Position numbers and translations under genes: made by a program. 64,000 nucleotides of DNA, taken from Paenibacillus sp. JCM 18996 (lineage in GTDB: Bacteria; Bacillota; Bacilli; Paenibacillales; NBRC-103111). Location of the stretch: contig BBFE01000015.1 in the NCBI GenBank assembly GCA_001313085.1, positions 1-64,000 on the forward strand, given 5' to 3'. Positions within the stretch are counted from its first letter, which is position 1; every line of letters starts with the position of its first letter. Below the pieces are notes generated by a model. That model had not been told where the DNA came from and did not search any database. It was given only the letters and a program-made list of their open reading frames with translations. Below are positions 44,010 through 53,702 of the stretch, piece by piece.

Positions 44010-45215
44010 TTATTCCGTCAGCTTATTGATTACCATTACCGCCGCACCCGTCACCAGAGCTTCTTCTCCAAGACGGCCCTGGCTGAAAACAACCTGATAA
44101 ATCGGATAATAATACGTGTTCTGGATGGCCACTTTGGTGGAAACCCGGAAGAACAAAGGGTGCGCATTAATAAGCGGGCCGCCCAGGATGACTTTCTCGG
44201 GATGAAGAATGTTAAGGAGGTTGGCCAGCCCGATGCCGAAGTATGCTGCGGACTGTGTGAACAATTCGACCGTCAAGGGGTCGTTCTGCTTTAAAGCCGC
44301 GGTCAAATCGGTGAATGTGATTTTCTCCGGGGCGCCCGTGATGCTGCGCAGCGCGCTTTCACGCCCTTGCTTAAGCCTGGAAACAGCCGCCTGCTCCAAA
44401 GCGTGGACGGACGCGAAGGATTCCAGGGATCCGTAATTTCCGGATGCGTTCAGCCGGGGTCCGTCGGTTTGAATAATCATTTGGCCGATCGAGCCTCCAT
44501 ATCCACCGCCCCGTAAACCACCTTTCCGCCCGCGGTCATCGAAGAACGAAGGCCGACCCCGAGATGGATGTACAGCAGGTGGCGGTAATCCCGCCGGCGT
44601 CCGCCCAATATTCGCCTATGATCGCCGTGTTCGCTCCATTATCCAGAAAGACGGGGATGTTTAGCCGGTCCTCCAGAAGCTGCACTATAGGCACGTTGCT
44701 CCAGCCCGGAGCGGGAAAATGCAGCGGCTCAAGATCATCCCGGCGGCAAAATCCAAAGGTCCTACGGCGCCGATTCCGATGCCCAGTATCGCCGAGGCTT
44801 CGATGGCATGCCCGGACAGCATGGATCCATGGAAGAGACCAGTTCGGTCAGCAGTGCATCTGGCGTCATTTTTTTCCGTCATCAGCCACCGTTTCGTTTC
44901 CAGCTTGTTCATATGCAGATCGCAAAGGATGAGTTTGGAGCTAAGCCTGGAAATTTCGATGCCGACCACATAAGCATACAGGGGATTCGTCCGGTACAGG
45001 ATGGGCCTTCTCCCTCCGGTGGATTCTCCCAGCCCTGCTTCCACAAGCAAGCCCTGAGCGGTCATTTCCTCCAGCGTTCGGGTGAGCGTGCTGCCCGTCA
45101 TCGAACTTTGCTCCAGAAGATCTATCTTCGACATAATATCCTGTTTGCGGATCAATTCGTATACTTCTTTGCTTTTCCGGTTTGGCAGCCGGTTCTGCGG
45201 CAAAAGCTTATCCAT
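44010..45215 (-). CDS. ROK family transcriptional regulator/kinase (XylR/NagC-like)
   Basis: About 400 residues after correcting breaks near 44870, 44820, 44727 and 44573 and others. N-terminal winged helix (IRKQDIMSKIDLLEQSSMTG, LTRTLEEMTAQGLLVE), then the ROK fold: VVGIEISRLSSKLILCDL, ILGIGIGAVGPLDFAAGMIL, FLDNGANTAIIGEYW, GGKVVYGAVDMEGSIGQMII and LHPEKVILGGPLI. The CxCGxxGC zinc motif of classical ROK proteins is not visible around the usual place (GPRLNASGNYGSLES), so Cys are replaced by Asn/Gly/Ser. Probably controls a sugar operon. Confidence 0.8.
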
Positions 45216-45296
45216 AAAAAAAACCCCCGTCATCGAGCTCTCTTGTCACAAAAAAGAGCTGGCTACAAGGGTTTATTATACATGAGCGGCGGGCGA

Positions 45297-45844
45297 TTAA
45301 CCATAGATGCTGCGCCCAGCAAGCCGGAAAGCATAATGACATACAACGGATGCATCCTCTTTACAAACAAAGCGTACAGAGCTGCGGCAAAAAATAAGTC
45401 CGGCAACGGCGGTATGCAGCGAGATTGCCGCGATCAATCCGTTGGAAGAGGCAAACCTGTACGCACCATAGAAAATAAGAACGGCAACGACGGGACGGAG
45501 CCCGTAAAAAAGCGGATTTGACCCATAAATTGTCATGATATTTTTGCAAAAAAAGCGGCCACAACTATGAGGATGAGCAGCGAGGGCAGGACGATCCCGG
45601 CCGCCGCGGCGCAAGCTCCAAGCCATCCGGATGTGCGGTAGCCTATTATAATGGCGCTGTTGGTAGCGATAGGACCCGGAGCCATCCCCGCCAGGGCGAT
45701 TACGTCTGTAAGCTGTTGAGTAGTGAGCCAATGATGCGATGTCACTTCCCGCTCTATGACGGGGATCATCGCGTAGCCGCCGCCGAAGGACACCAGGCCG
45801 ACCACAAAAAAAACGGCGAACAACTGCAGGATCACCATGGACAC
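45297..45844 (-). CDS. Chromate transporter, ChrA half (short form)
   Basis: About 180 residues. LVSFGGGYAMIPVIEREVTS, TDVIALAGMAPGPIATNSAI and IGYRTSGWLGACAAAAGIVL are the ChrA signature. Breaks at 45548 and 45397. The C-terminus is uncertain: either LAGRSIYG at 45297 or a few codons further. Short-form chrA genes work as pairs with opposite topology; the partner is directly upstream. Confidence 0.82.
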
Positions 45845-45849
45845 ACCCC

Positions 45850-46487
45850 CTAGATACCGTCTCCGATGTAATAATCTTTGTATTTATATCCGGCTTCTTT
45901 TCGTTTAGCATAGTGAGTCTTGAGGCCCTGCTTCTTTCGGTAAAAAAAAGTGGCGGCTATGCCTGCGGCAAGCCCCAAGCCAATCAGGACCGCCGGATGG
46001 ATATCAGCGAATATGAGAATGGCCACGCTGCCTGCCGCAGCGGCCAGTGTCACCTTGTCAAAAAAACGGCCGTTTTGCCGATGTGGACTCCTGCGTAGAC
46101 AATGATTGCGACAACGGCGATGCGGATGCCCTCGAATGCGGCCTTGATTTTCGGATAGCTCTGCAGGTGCACCAGCGCGACGCTTAGGGCGATAACAATG
46201 AGAAAGCCGGGCAGCGTCACTCCCAGACAGGCTGCCGCCGCTCCAAGGATCCCCGCTTTGCGGTATCCGACCAGTATGGCTGCATTGATTGCGATCGCGC
46301 CCGGCGCAGACTGGGACAGAGCAAGCAGGTCGGCGATGTCTTCTTCTTCCACCCAGCCCCGCTTCTCCACCGCTTCCTTCCGGATCAGAGGGATCATCGC
46401 ATACCCTCCACCGAAGCAGACAGGCCGATTTTCAAAAAAAGGACCATAAGATTTGGGTAAGAAGCTTCCATTTGTCATGCGTTTCAT
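45850..46487 (-). CDS. Chromate transporter, ChrA half (short form)
   Basis: About 210 residues; breaks at 46432-46440 (just before FGGGYAMIPLIRKEAVEKRG) and 46059-46066. LLALSQSAPGAIAINAAILV and VGYRKAGILGAAAACLGVTL match ChrA. The C-terminal tail (FYRKKQGLKTHYAKRKEAGY) is long, basic and Tyr-rich, unusual for the family. Ends six bases before the second half-gene, so the pair is co-translated. Confidence 0.82.
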
Positions 46488-46915
46488 GAGTTTTTTCCTT
46501 TCAATGGAAATCTCACCCCGTCTCTAATAAACTAGCTTTATTATACAATACTTAAATTCATTTTGGAATAAACAAACGTCTAGATTTGAAAAAACGATTA
46601 AAATATATTGTAGATCAAGAAATAAACCAACAAAATTGATAGGAATATCCGGAATAAGGCCAAACTTTTTTTTACCTAAACGGTTTTTTTTATGGTTCTC
46701 TATGTGAAGATAACGAAACGGGAAATGATAGAGGCATTGCGGCGCTGTGCGGCGGATGATTAGAACCGATAGGGGGTAATATAGTAGCTTTCATCAGGCA
46801 ACCCCGGATTTCAAACTTCGCTTCATTCTCGTCTTGAGTAGGTTGAGCAGATATCGGAATATTAGAACATTCAGGTTCCGGGTTAATAATGGTAATACAG
46901 ATGGAGGTGTTGACT
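46488..46915. other. Intergenic region
   Basis: About 430 bases, AT-rich in the first half, no credible gene. It contains the divergent leader of the chrA pair and, near 46860-46908, the leader of the repeat protein with GGAGGT. Confidence 0.4.
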
Positions 46916-47149
46916 ATGCCAAAAGAAGAACCGGAAGTGTCGCCAAAGGTAACGCCGGAGATTAGCCCGAGGGTTGCACCGGAGGTATCGCCGAAGGTAG
47001 TCCCTGAAGTATCGCCGAAAGTAACGCCGGAAGTATCGCCAAAGGTAACGCCGGAGATTAGCCCGAAGGTTATGGACACAGCAGCCTCTTTTGGGCTGCT
47101 GTGTCCATGTTTTACTTCGGATGCCGCTGCACATGGAGCAGGCGCGTGA
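46916..47149 (+). CDS. Alternating-charge (E-V-S-P-K-V-T-P)n repeat protein
   Basis: ATG with GGAGGT seven bases upstream. After MPKEEP the protein is six near-perfect octads, each EVSPKVTP or a variant ([16 protein letters not shown]), coded by a 24-bp tandem repeat at 46930-47072. Acidic and basic residues alternate every fourth position and every fourth residue is Pro, so the chain should be extended and zwitterionic. The frame then runs [14 protein letters not shown] through a terminator hairpin to a stop at 47149, overlapping the end of the convergent MATE gene; an indel may have removed an earlier stop. No signal peptide. Not a family I can name. Confidence 0.5.
   Translation: MPKEEPEVSPKVTPEISPRVAPEVSPKVVPEVSPKVTPEVSPKVTPEISPKVMDTAASFGLLCPCFTSDAAAHGAGA
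46930..47072 (+). repeat. 24-bp tandem repeat coding EVSPKVTP octads
   Basis: About six units of GTATCGCCGAAGGTAACGCC-like sequence with third-position changes, so the repeat is conserved at the protein level more than at the DNA level. Confidence 0.75.
47074..47106. terminator. Strong bidirectional hairpin
   Basis: GGACACAGCAGCC-tctttt-GGGCTGCTGTGTCC, 13 bp perfect, then ATGTTTTACTT. It ends the repeat-protein transcript and probably also MATE on the minus strand. Confidence 0.75.
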
Positions 47150-48463
47150 AAAGTCCGGCTGCGCCGAAGGCTAGACCGGTGATGAGGCCGATCCAATAAC
47201 CGTAGGCGCCGAGCGATGAGGAGTGGGCCAGCCAATAACCGGTCGGCAGCCCGATGACCCAGTAGGAGACCAGGGCGACGAACAGGGTAACATTTACATC
47301 CTTGTAGCCGCGCAGCGCTCCCTGGATAGGGGCGGCCAGCGCGTCGGATAACTGGAAGAAGACGGCGTACAATAAAAAAATGCTTCGTTAAAGCGAGGAC
47401 GGCCGGCTCTTTCGTATAGATCGCCGCTACCTGGTCGCTGAACGTGATCAAAAAAAACAGCGCGCACAAAGCCGCCATCGCGATAGCCAGTTGCAAGCCA
47501 ATGTAGCTGTACTGCCGGGCATCCTTGTACCGCTTGGCGCCGGCTTCAAAGCCGACCAGTATCGTCAGAGCCATCGAGATGCTCATGGGCACCATATACA
47601 GGAACGAAGCGAAATTGATGGCGGCCTGGTGCGCCGCGATAGTAAACGTATTATATTCGCTCATGAGAAGCGTAACGGCCGAAAAGATGCTGGTTTCGAA
47701 GAATATTGCAAATCCGATCGGCAGCCCAACCCGCAGAAGATCGCTCCAGGCTTTCCACGAAACGCCGTACCATTTATTCGGTGCCCCATATGCGGTAAAG
47801 GCTCCACCCGAACAATAACGCGATAGCCAGAATACATATGCACCAGTAGGTGATGGCGGAGGCGACACCCGCTCCGATGCCTCCCAGCCTTGGGAATCCG
47901 TATGCCCCAAAAATAAACAAATAATTCATCAAGCTGTTTACAGGAAGCGAAATTAGTGTAATCCGCATCGACATCCGCGTCTGTCCCAGTCCGTCCATAA
48001 ATCCCCGCAGAACGGTGTAAATAAACAGAGGCACAGTACCCGCGGAAATCGCCAGCAAAAAAGCCCTTGGCCGTATGCCGCACCGAAGGCTCCAAATGCA
48101 TGCCGCTCAAGAGCGGATCCAGCGCGAAAAAACAAAAAAAATCATTACAACAACAGCGATGGCAGCAGCCAGATAAATTCCCTGGAACAGCGTAAAGGGC
48201 ACTTTCGCGCGGCGGCCCTCGCCGACAAGCCTCGCTACAACCGGCGTTACCGCGAACAGGATCCCCGTAAGTCCGGTCTGGACCGGCACCCAGATGCTTG
48301 TTCCGATCGCAACTCCGGCCAGGTCTGCAGCGCTGGCGTGCCCGGACATGAAGGTGTCAAAAAAAAGTCATCGCAAACATCGTCAGCTGAGTAACAAGTA
48401 TAGGCAGCAGGATAACAAAAAAGCTGCTTTATTTTTTTGGGATAGGGTGTAGGTCTGATTCAT
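47112..48463 (-). CDS. MATE family efflux transporter
   Basis: About 448 residues, twelve spans, after correcting breaks at 48415, 48359-48366, 48129, 48057, 47800, 47452 and 47377. Starts [20 protein letters not shown] and has [56 protein letters not shown] and [20 protein letters not shown]. Na+- or H+-driven drug and metabolite exporter (NorM branch). Shine-Dalgarno weak. Confidence 0.88.
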
Positions 48464-48630
48464 TTGATTATCTTATCATAAAATTTCTTTAACCTGCCAA
48501 TTATTGCGCCGGCCGCTGCCAGATTTTAGCCGTTCTATCAGCATTATGAAATCATAAAAGAAACCGGGAAGGTTACTCTACACCTAAGGTGGAAGCGAAT
48601 TAAATTAAGGAGAACCCCGGTGATCAGCAG

Positions 48631-49287
48631 ATGAAAAGACCCACTAAAGTGATTCTAATGTTATTATGTCTGGTTATCGTTTTGTCAGGGTGCCGCCTCG
48701 GCCGCCAGAAGATCCTTCCCAAGCAGGAAAACAGCCATAAAGAGCAGGTGCTGACGGACAACACGCCGAAAACCGGCGAAGCGGTAAACATGCCGCCTGC
48801 AGCATCCCAAACGAAAAGCGGCAATTCAGGCATCATGCCTGCACGCCTGCGCATTCCTTCCCTGAAAATCGACGCCATCGTCGAACCCGTGCACGTATTG
48901 GAAAACGGCGCCATGGGGGTGCCTGAGAATTTTGACCGGGTAGGTATTCTGGTGCCGTGGACGAAGCCGGGTGACAAGGGGAACGCGGTGATTTCCGGCC
49001 ATGTTGATCATAAGACGGGTCCCGCAGTGTTTTTTTATCTGAAAAGGCTGTCCCCAGGCGATAAAATTTTCCTCTCCAACGACGAAGAAAGACAATTGAC
49101 ATTTGTGGTAAAATCCGTTGAGGCTTTCAAAACGGAGGAGTCGCCGCTTGAGCGCATTTTCGGTGCAGCTGAGCAGGTCAATTTGAATTTAATCACCTGT
49201 ACGGGCAAATTTAATAGAACCACTAAAGAACATGAAAAGCGGTTAGTCGTCTTCACCGAACTGCTCGAAGATACCGCACCGAAATGA
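48631..49287 (+). CDS. Class F sortase with lipoprotein-like N-terminus
   Basis: An unbroken 218-residue frame. N-terminus MKRPTKVILMLLCLVIVLSG then C: a hydrophobic segment ending LSGC, a good lipobox, rather than the plain anchor usual for sortases. A linker (residues 25-70) follows, then the sortase barrel: ARLRIPSLKIDAIVEPV, GAMGVPENFDRVGIL, the catalytic His in NAVISGHVDH, Cys in LNLITCTGKF and Arg in EKRLVVF. The spacing and short length fit class F. Sortases cut LPXTG-like signals and transfer the product to an amine. The next two genes encoding exported Gly-rich peptides end in a PKTG motif, so they are likely partners. Confidence 0.85.
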   Translation: MKRPTKVILMLLCLVIVLSGCRLGRQKILPKQENSHKEQVLTDNTPKTGEAVNMPPAASQTKSGNSGIMPARLRIPSLKIDAIVEPVHVLENGAMGVPENFDRVGILVPWTKPGDKGNAVISGHVDHKTGPAVFFYLKRLSPGDKIFLSNDEERQLTFVVKSVEAFKTEESPLERIFGAAEQVNLNLITCTGKFNRTTKEHEKRLVVFTELLEDTAPK

Positions 49288-49401
49288 ACTATCCTGAAAT
49301 TGGAAATTTTATATGGCGATTAAAGAGCTAATAACTGGATAATCTATAATTGTCTTCTCAGACATATGTAGAGCAATCAACGGCGAAGGAGGTGCATATC
49401 A

Positions 49402-49637
49402 ATGAAAAAAGATTTTGTCACTGGCTATTGCAACATGCGTACTGTTCTCTGCAGCTTCCTTTGCTTTTGCTGAGCAGCCTACAGGCGGTACATCCGGTGG
49501 TGGAACTACTTCTGGAGGAACAACAGGCGGAACTGCAGGCGGTGGTACTACCGGAGGGGCAAAAGGCGGTACTACAGGCGGCGGAGCTACTACACCAGGC
49601 ATGCCAAAAAACAGGAATGGGCGGCGCAAGCAACTAA
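49402..49637 (+). CDS. Exported Gly/Thr-rich peptide with C-terminal MPKTGMGGAS motif (A)
   Basis: ATG with GAAGGAGG nine bases upstream. Removing one A at 49405-49410 and one at 49609-49614 gives a 77-residue protein: signal peptide MKKILSLAIATCVLFSAASF ending AFA before EQ, a low-complexity body of GGTTGGT-type repeats, and the tail TTPGMPKTGMGGASN. The end resembles an LPXTG motif (MPKTG) but has no hydrophobic segment or basic tail behind it. The same tail ends gene B on the other strand 700 bases away, while the bodies differ, so the tail is under selection. 115 bases after the sortase stop; own terminator. Confidence 0.7.
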
Positions 49638-49654
49638 TCCTTAAAAAACGATCG

Positions 49655-49692
49655 GACAGGGAGAGTTTCCATACTTTCCCTGTCTTTTTTTC
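49655..49692 (+). terminator. Terminator of exported peptide A
   Basis: GACAGGGA ... TCCCTGTC stem with seven T, 17 bases after the stop. Confidence 0.85.
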
Positions 49693-49822
49693 ATGCCGTG
49701 AAATTGTGCGGGCAGTGCGCTATTGCGTGTGAGCGTCTTGACAAGAGATCTGGCTTGACCGATAGCGCGTTTCTGAAGTAATGTATCCACAAATGCCGGA
49801 TGAGGGAAGAAAGGAGCGGGAA

Positions 49823-50047
49823 ATGGAAGCATATCAAAATCTGATAGGGGTCGTACTGGAAAAGCTCGGCCAAACCTATAAGGAGCTAAAGTTCAATTAT
49901 GAAGGGCTGCACGGGGTTCTGTGCAATCATTCGGAGGAAGAGATTTCTGAGACGCCGGAGCTGCTCACAATCAAGGAACTGCGCGATTCCTACGCGGAAT
50001 TCATTCGAACTATGGAAAACCGGTTTCCCGGCATTAAATCGTTATAA
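49823..50047 (+). CDS. Small helical hypothetical protein
   Basis: An unbroken 74-residue frame with AAGGAG seven bases upstream. MEAYQNLIGVVLEKLGQTYK then ELKFNYEGLHGVLCNHSEEE and a C-terminal helix (LRDSYAEFIRTMENRFPG). Soluble, one Cys, no signal. It lies between the two exported-peptide genes but is not similar to them. Not recognised. Confidence 0.6.
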   Translation: MEAYQNLIGVVLEKLGQTYKELKFNYEGLHGVLCNHSEEEISETPELLTIKELRDSYAEFIRTMENRFPGIKSL

Positions 50048-50072
50048 AGGTAGCGCTGATCATCTCAAATTT

Positions 50073-50104
50073 AAAAAAAAGGGAAAGAGAGGCGGTGTGC
50101 CTCT
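50073..50104 (-). terminator. Terminator of exported peptide B
   Basis: On the minus strand AGAGGC-acacc-GCCTCT, then CTTTCCC and eight T. Confidence 0.75.
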
Positions 50105-50122
50105 GCAATTCCCTGGTTTGCA

Positions 50123-50435
50123 TTATTCGCTGGCTCCGCCCATACCTGTTTTTTGGCATGCCTGGTGCAGTAGCTCCGCCGCCTGTAGTGCCGCCAGTTG
50201 GGCCGCCTGTAGTGCCCGCACCTGCATCGCCTCGTGCTCTGACGCGAGCTCCGGCTGCACCGGCTCCGGCTCCGCCTTCGACTTTCACGCCAGCTCCGCC
50301 GCGGCCGACAGATCCGCTTACGGAACCGCCAATCGAACCCCCGACTTGACCGCCGGAAGCTGCTCGGCCAAAACGACTGCACTAGTCGACAGCGCCAAAA
50401 AAACTGCAAATTACTCCTGCAATAATTTTTTTCAT
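50123..50435 (-). CDS. Exported Gly-rich peptide with C-terminal MPKTGMGGAS motif (B)
   Basis: ATG with GGGAGG seven bases upstream. Corrections at 50402 (extra T on the coding strand), about 50365 and 50145 give about 103 residues: signal peptide MKKIIAGVICSFLALSTSAV ending VLA before EQ, then GGQVGGSIGGSVSGSVGRGG, GVKVEGGAGAGAAGARVRAR, and the tail TTGGGATAPGMPKTGMGGAS followed by E. The last 20 residues match peptide A almost exactly; the body is Gly/Val/Arg rather than Gly/Thr. Like A it has no membrane anchor after PKTG. Faces the sortase gene from the opposite strand. Confidence 0.68.
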
Positions 50436-50648
50436 CTCGTATCCTCCCTTCTTGATGACATCTCTAGCGGTAAATAATTTTCTCCAAACGGGACAGGATT
50501 ATGCAGGGCTTCTGGACCGGAAAGTTGGCGGATGAATCGTCATAATTATGCGCGGGAAGCAGGCAAATGAAAGAAGGATTTTTCAAATTCATGAAGAATA
50601 GAATTTTGAGATTATCCAAATATAGGGAACGAGAGTGAAAACGGATTT

Positions 50649-51905
50649 ATGAACCATGGGCGGCGGAATTACTGGTTGCTTTTTTACCGACACGATTTTA
50701 TTTATGAATGCAATGACGTTCTTGTCTGTAAACGCAGTCATTACATATTTTTTTGGCCAATTTGGGAGCCAGCACGTTTGAGATAGGTTTGGCCAATGCT
50801 CTGGTTTCCATCGGTTCGTTTGTGAGCCAGCCGGTCTTTTCCAAAAAAAAGTAATGAATTTAACGCACAAACTGGCTGCTTTTGTTAAAATTTTATTTAT
50901 CCAACGCGTCTTTTTTTCTTGCCTTCGTGCTGACGATCCCTTTGATTGCCGAGTCGCATCCGCGTCTTATGGTCCTGCTTTTTTCTGCTGTGCTGGGCCG
51001 TCTTCAGCGTGTTTGTCGGATCGTATGGGCCGTTCTATATGAGTTTGTTTGCCAAATTCGTGGCGGAGCAAAAGCGGGGCAGGCTGCGGGGATACAGCGG
51101 AGGAGCGGCCAATGTGCTTTCCCTCGGATCTGCTGCCGCGTGCAGTGTAATCCTGAAGCATGTACCGTATCCTTATAATTATACTGTCATTTTTTTGCTG
51201 TGGGTGTCTTCCTGCTTCTCCTCGATGTAGCGACTTTCATGTCAATGAAAGAGGGGCAGCCTGATGAAGTGACCAGAGTTGATTTTAATTACATACAATA
51301 TTTTAAAAAAAATCCCGGAAATGTTTCGCGAGCACAAGCCTTTCAAGCGTTCAGTCATCGGGTTTTCGTTCATGGTGGCCTCACAGGCCAGTCTGGCTTA
51401 TTACGCGTTGTATTCAGTTCGGATCTATCATGCCGGCAGCGCTGAGATTGCGTTGTTTACGGCCATTACCGCTTTGGCTAACATCGTCAGCAGCGTTGTA
51501 TTCGGTATTTTATCCGACCGCATCGGGCATAGGATCATGCTTGTCCTTTCTTCCGTGTGCGGCGGATTGGCGGGAGTTTTAATCCTCGTAATCCCAGGCT
51601 TGTGGACGGTTTATGCGGCGTTTGCTTTGACGAATTTCTGTATGAACGGATACAACTTGAGCAGCGGCATTCTGGTTATCGAGCAGATTCCCCGAGCGCG
51701 GCTGCCGATGGGCATCAGCATTAACACGATGATTACCCTTATCGTTTCTTCTTTACTGACAATAGGCAGCAGCTTTCTGATAGACCAATTCTCTTTTCTC
51801 TATGTATTTGTGATCGCAGGATTGTCAGGCTTCGCGGGAGCAATAATTTTGTACAGCGGCAGCAAAGCTCCTGCCAAGGTATCGGAAGCAGGCCGAACAC
51901 TCTGA
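50649..51905 (+). CDS. MFS transporter
   Basis: About 415 residues, twelve spans, starts MNHGRRNYWLLFTDTILFMN after removing one T at 50681. Further breaks at 50748, 50843, 50909, 50985, 51190 and 51304. ITYFLANLGASTFEIGLANA, GFSFMVASQASLAYYALYSV, ILSDRIGHRIMLVLSS (the MFS motif A equivalent in the second half) and IEQIPRARLPMGISINTMIT. Substrate unknown; resembles uncharacterised Firmicutes MFS proteins. The T and A run errors are dense here. Confidence 0.75.
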
Positions 51906-51915
51906 CTTTGGCATT

Positions 51916-52201
51916 CTAAGCAGCTGTCATCATAGTAAAAGAACAGCGGCAAAGCCTGTACGGCCCTGGCGCTGTCCGTTTTACTGTAGGGCTGCCGCTG
52001 ACAGCAATTATTTCTTTTTTGCTCTCTGCCCGGTTGATGTTGCGCATGGCTTTGGCTTCCAGCTTCACAGCCGAAGTGATTTCGTTTTCCGCTGTTTCCA
52101 GGCGGTTTTTTTTTGATGGAGCGGATTGCCTCATTGAGCTCTTCAATGGCCTGCTTTAATTCCAGGATGGCCTTCATTCTGGAATGATGCTTGCTTACCA
52201 T
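51916..52201 (-). CDS. Small helical (coiled-coil) protein
   Basis: About 95 residues; one break at 52106-52113. MVSKHHSRMKAILELKQAIE then ELNEAIRSIKKNRLETAENE form an amphipathic helix with heptad-like spacing; after it KAMRNINRAESKKEIIAVSG. The final part (PYRLCRCSFTMMTAA) is basic and Cys-bearing. GAGGGTGTGAGAG upstream of ATG. Not recognised. Confidence 0.5.
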
Positions 52202-52268
52202 ACTCTCACACCCTCTCTATTAAGATAATCCATAATATTCATAGAGTGGTGCTTGGTATAGGTGCAAG

Positions 52269-53512
52269 CTACGCATCTTTTGGCACATTTTTATTCGCTT
52301 GCTGTACAGGTGCGGCTGGAGCGTGCGCCGGAATCTCGAGGCTTTGGAACTTCATGAAAATAGCGGTAGCTGCAAGCGCCAGTCCGTTAAGGATGAAAAC
52401 GATACGGATCGGTATCCACCCGCCAAGGAAGCCTCCAACGATAGGCCCCAGCATCATGGCAAGCTGAGTGGCTGATTGGTTGATAGAGAAAGCGCGTCCC
52501 CGGAACTCCGGCTGAGTGACTTTGACGATCATTGCGTTAACCGCAGGGTACACCCCGGCGAAAAAAAATGCCGTACAAGAAGCGCAGCAGCCCGAATCCT
52601 ACCAGATGGACCGCAAAGAATTGCAGAAGGTTGCCGATTCCGCCGCCTAACAAGCCGATGAACAGAATCTTCGGGTATCCGAGCTTCGCGCCGAGCTTGC
52701 CCCATCGGGGGGCGGCCAGAATCGCGGCGATGCCGACCGCGGAGAAAATAATGCCCGATTGCAGCGAAGCATCCTGCTTTGAAGCGCCCAGCTGCAGCAC
52801 GTAAACGGTAATCAGCGGTTCCAGGACCATGACGGAGAAGGTAGCCATCATAACCAAAGACATCAAACCGACGAACGCGCGGTTCGACGCCGCGGTCCTG
52901 AGATCCTCGCGGATACTGGAGCGTACGCCCGTCCTGCTCAGCTTGCTTTCTTGTACAAAGAAGGTTGCTGTCAAGGCTGCGATCAGCACAACCGCACCTG
53001 AAAAAAAAGAAACGCCGCCCGGTTTCCGAACCAATGGCTCACCACTCCGCCGATAAGGGGGCCGACAATCCCCCCGGTCGCTCCGGCCGTCGACATGACG
53101 CCAAGAGCGTAGCCTACATGCTTGTCCGGCGTATTAGTGGCGACTAGGGCGGTGGAAGCGGGGACATAGCCCGCCAGCAGGCCTTGAAAAATCCGCACCG
53201 CAAGGAGCTCGTAGGGATTCTGGACAAAATAATTAAGAAAATAAAGCGCGGCGAGACTGTAGCCGGAACGGATCAGCATCGGCTTCCTGCCGTATTTATC
53301 CGCGAGCGATCCCCAATAAGGCGAAATGAGAGCGCTTGCTAAAAAAGGTGATGCCGAAAGCGAAACCGGACCACGTTTCCAAATGCCTTTCGACGCCCAG
53401 CTCCGTATGGATAAAAATAGGGAGAAAAGGGATGGAAATCGAGTACGCGGTACTGCAGAAAAAAGACTCCGATCCATAAGACAGTCAAATTTCTTTTCCA
53501 TGAAAGCTCCAT
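52269..53512 (-). CDS. MFS multidrug-type transporter
   Basis: About 410 residues, twelve spans; breaks at 53463, 53342, 53000-53007 and 52561-52568. Starts MELSWKRNLTVLWIGVFFCS; motif A in GSLADKYGRKPMLIRSGYSL, GFLGGWIPIRIVFILNGLAL and the antiporter-like motif in GATGGIVGPLIGGVVSHWFG. The last suggests a drug:H+ antiporter of the 14/12-span DHA1 type. Start chosen at the ATG after GCGCAGGATGG; an upstream start is possible. Confidence 0.85.
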
Positions 53513-53702
53513 CCTGCGCGTCACTACCTTCGGTTTGGACTTTTGGGAGTTATTGGTATGTAGCTTCCATTTTATCACCGCGTTCCGGATTTGACTATCC
53601 GAATTGTTTAGGCAGTCTTATTTTTTTTCGGATTTGAATCTGCCCGTCGAATAAGGTAAAATCCATAATCAAAAGGACCAATACAACTACAGAAAAGGAA
53701 GA

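Noticed and set aside
46690..47910. A long minus-strand frame with [14 protein letters not shown] repeats joined to MATE-like sequence
   Set aside because: The repeat part is the antisense of the EVSPKVTP coding repeat, and the MATE part is only one fragment of the real MATE gene, joined by run errors.
49399..49629. Pro/Val-rich frame (APPVVPPPAVPPVVPP) opposite exported peptide A
   Set aside because: It is the antisense of Gly/Thr codons; the plus strand has the ribosome site, signal peptide and terminator.
50095..50349. Pro-rich plus-strand frame opposite exported peptide B
   Set aside because: Antisense of the Gly-rich body; no ribosome site, while the minus strand has GGGAGG, a signal peptide and a terminator.
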